From Candidatus Pristimantibacillus lignocellulolyticus (GTDB lineage: Bacteria > Bacillota > Bacilli > Paenibacillales > Paenibacillaceae), in assembly GCA_023639215.1 (NCBI GenBank), contig CP097899.1, positions 4,398,001-4,462,000 on the forward strand: a stretch of 64,000 bases of DNA, in the 5' to 3' direction. Below, piece after piece: positions 63,359 through 64,000 of the stretch (position 1 is the first letter of the stretch; every line of letters begins with the position of its first letter). Made by a program: the position numbers and the translations under genes. Below the pieces are notes generated by a model. It ran no database searches and had not been told where the DNA came from. It saw only the letters and a program-made list of their open reading frames with translations.

Positions 63359-63454
63359 ATGAGTAAAAAAAGAATTCATGTTATAAAGCTTAGACCTGGT
63401 CAAAAGGTGCTTGTTATCGCAAAAAAACACCACCGTCATAACAACACAATTTAA
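63359..63454 (+). CDS. 31-residue basic peptide
   Basis: A very short gene with a strong AAGGAGGT site 9 bases before the ATG and a terminator just after the stop. The peptide begins MSKKRIHVIKLRPGQK, continues VLVIAKKHHRHNNTI, and is highly basic (11 Lys/Arg/His-rich positions in the second half alone are not all charged at neutral pH). It has no signal peptide. Function unknown; the compact expression unit suggests it is real. Confidence 0.6.
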   Translation: MSKKRIHVIKLRPGQKVLVIAKKHHRHNNTI

Positions 63455-63465
63455 CTTTTGAAGAA

Positions 63466-63492
63466 GGAGCGCCATTAGGCGCTCTATTTTCA
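63466..63492 (+). terminator. Terminator of the 31-residue gene
   Basis: GAGCGCC and GGCGCTC form a 7-bp stem with a 4-base loop, then TATTTTCATTTTC, 12 bases after the stop codon. Confidence 0.8.
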
Positions 63493-63495
63493 TTT

Positions 63496-64000
63496 TCACT
63501 TATATTGCGCATTCTCTAATATAACTACTTTTTCTTCTTTAGAGTTTTCACCCATTTTTTTCGTGTTTTCGACCAGTCTAAAAATATTATCACAACATTG
63601 CTTAGCTCCTATAACTAATAATGGAACACCAATGAAATCAATTTTAAGTCCTCTTGAAAAGAAACCTCCAATTGACATTAATAAAGGTACTGTTGGCGAA
63701 GTATTTGAAAATATTATCGTCTCATTAAAATGATGTTTACTACCAAGTAATAAACTTAAGTCTTTTAACGCTGGGACCACAAGTTTAGAGGACTTCCTAC
63801 CAATTGTATATACGGAATTCCCCTGTTCATCAATACCGTGAAATATTATTCTGCCGAAATCTTTTTTCGTCATCTTATTAAAAAAATTAACATTTAATAT
63901 TTCTTCCGAAGTTAGTTTTCTTTCGGATTGGGTAATTTGTTTTAAATGATAAGCTGCTGCCAATGATGTTGTATGTGTCCCGCCATAGTCATTATAGATA
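63496..64000 (-). CDS. DUF3189-family protein, N-terminus cut by the window edge
   Basis: The frame is open to the right edge and reads IYNDYGGTHTTSLAAAYHLKQ there, the typical start of DUF3189 proteins, so only a few residues are missing. Further landmarks are LTSEEILNVNFFNKM, GRIIFHGIDEQGNSVYTIGR and, near the end, LVVIGAKQCCDNIFRLVENTK. About 168 residues are visible. The family is common in endospore formers and has no established biochemical role. A TTG at 63963 is inside the conserved N-terminus and is not the start. Confidence 0.85.
   Translation of the reverse strand, partial: IYNDYGGTHTTSLAAAYHLKQITQSERKLTSEEILNVNFFNKMTKKDFGRIIFHGIDEQGNSVYTIGRKSSKLVVPALKDLSLLLGSKHHFNETIIFSNTSPTVPLLMSIGGFFSRGLKIDFIGVPLLVIGAKQCCDNIFRLVENTKKMGENSKEEKVVILENAQYK

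Overview
The window looks like a chromosomal segment of a low-GC, spore-forming Bacillota, most probably a member of the Paenibacillaceae. This rests on strong AGGAGG-type ribosome binding sites, frequent GTG/TTG starts, the lexA/yneA/ynzC cluster, the yprA/yprB (mrfAB) pair, a Bacillus-type PDH operon, a DUF3189-type protein, a secreted chitin-active LPMO, and families of intergenic repeats of a kind I associate with Paenibacillus. The genus is an inference; I could run no database search. I saw no rRNA, tRNA, CRISPR array, prophage or transposase gene.

Layout. (1) 1-11.2 kb, minus strand: an Sfp-type phosphopantetheinyl transferase, then one very large NRPS gene that runs off the left edge. 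It opens with a fatty-acyl-AMP ligase and carrier protein, followed by C-A-T modules whose specificity codes read as Ile/Val-like, Ser and probably Ser. This is a lipopeptide synthetase whose end is not visible. (2) 11.2-12.1 kb: a gene-free stretch of paired-end repeat elements. (3) 12.1-14.0 kb: an orphan PhnC-like ABC ATPase, a 74-residue gene behind a LexA-type promoter, and a HAD hydrolase. (4) 14.1-19.6 kb: a three-part chitin LPMO, topoisomerase III, a membrane-anchored protein with a glucosaminidase-like end, and an unknown gene. (5) 19.9-23.3 kb: a FecCD/BtuCD-type metal ABC importer divergent from nikR, hence probably a nickel system. (6) 23.6-33.3 kb, all minus: gltD, folA, a DinB-like gene, thyA, a thioesterase, and pdhA-pdhB-pdhC-lpd. 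(7) 33.6-37.1 kb: an esterase, then long repeats flanking a small nuclease-fold/winged-helix protein and a low-molecular-weight phosphatase. (8) 37.1-48.1 kb: thiamine pyrophosphokinase, a PhnP-like hydrolase, two GNATs, a nitrilase, a two-component system, a Ser/Thr kinase with a degenerate P-loop tail, an RlmM-like methyltransferase next to a receiver-like cREC protein, an Fpg/Nei relative with altered catalytic residues, and a NagD-type phosphatase. (9) 48.3-56.6 kb: mrfB-mrfA DNA repair genes, metH, and divergent mtnD. (10) 56.8-60.8 kb: a HAD hydrolase, a membrane protein, ynzC-yneA divergent from lexA under clustered LexA boxes, and a NucB-like lipoprotein nuclease. (11) 61.0-64.0 kb: a polysaccharide deacetylase, a lipoprotein, small genes, and a DUF3189 gene cut by the right edge.

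Common themes. DNA damage response recurs: lexA/yneA/ynzC, an SOS-type promoter in front of an uncharacterised 74-residue gene, a LexA-like box inside the mrfA promoter spacer, and a GAAC-N4-GTTC core inside a long perfect palindrome before the DinB-like gene. Three non-coding repeat families are present: (a) about 175-bp elements whose ends stay complementary although their sequence changes; (b) a 393-bp tandem pair with a third relative, bracketing the nuclease/wHTH gene; (c) about 65-bp units ending in AAAAGTTTTAGGAG, which supply the ribosome binding site of the gene that follows.
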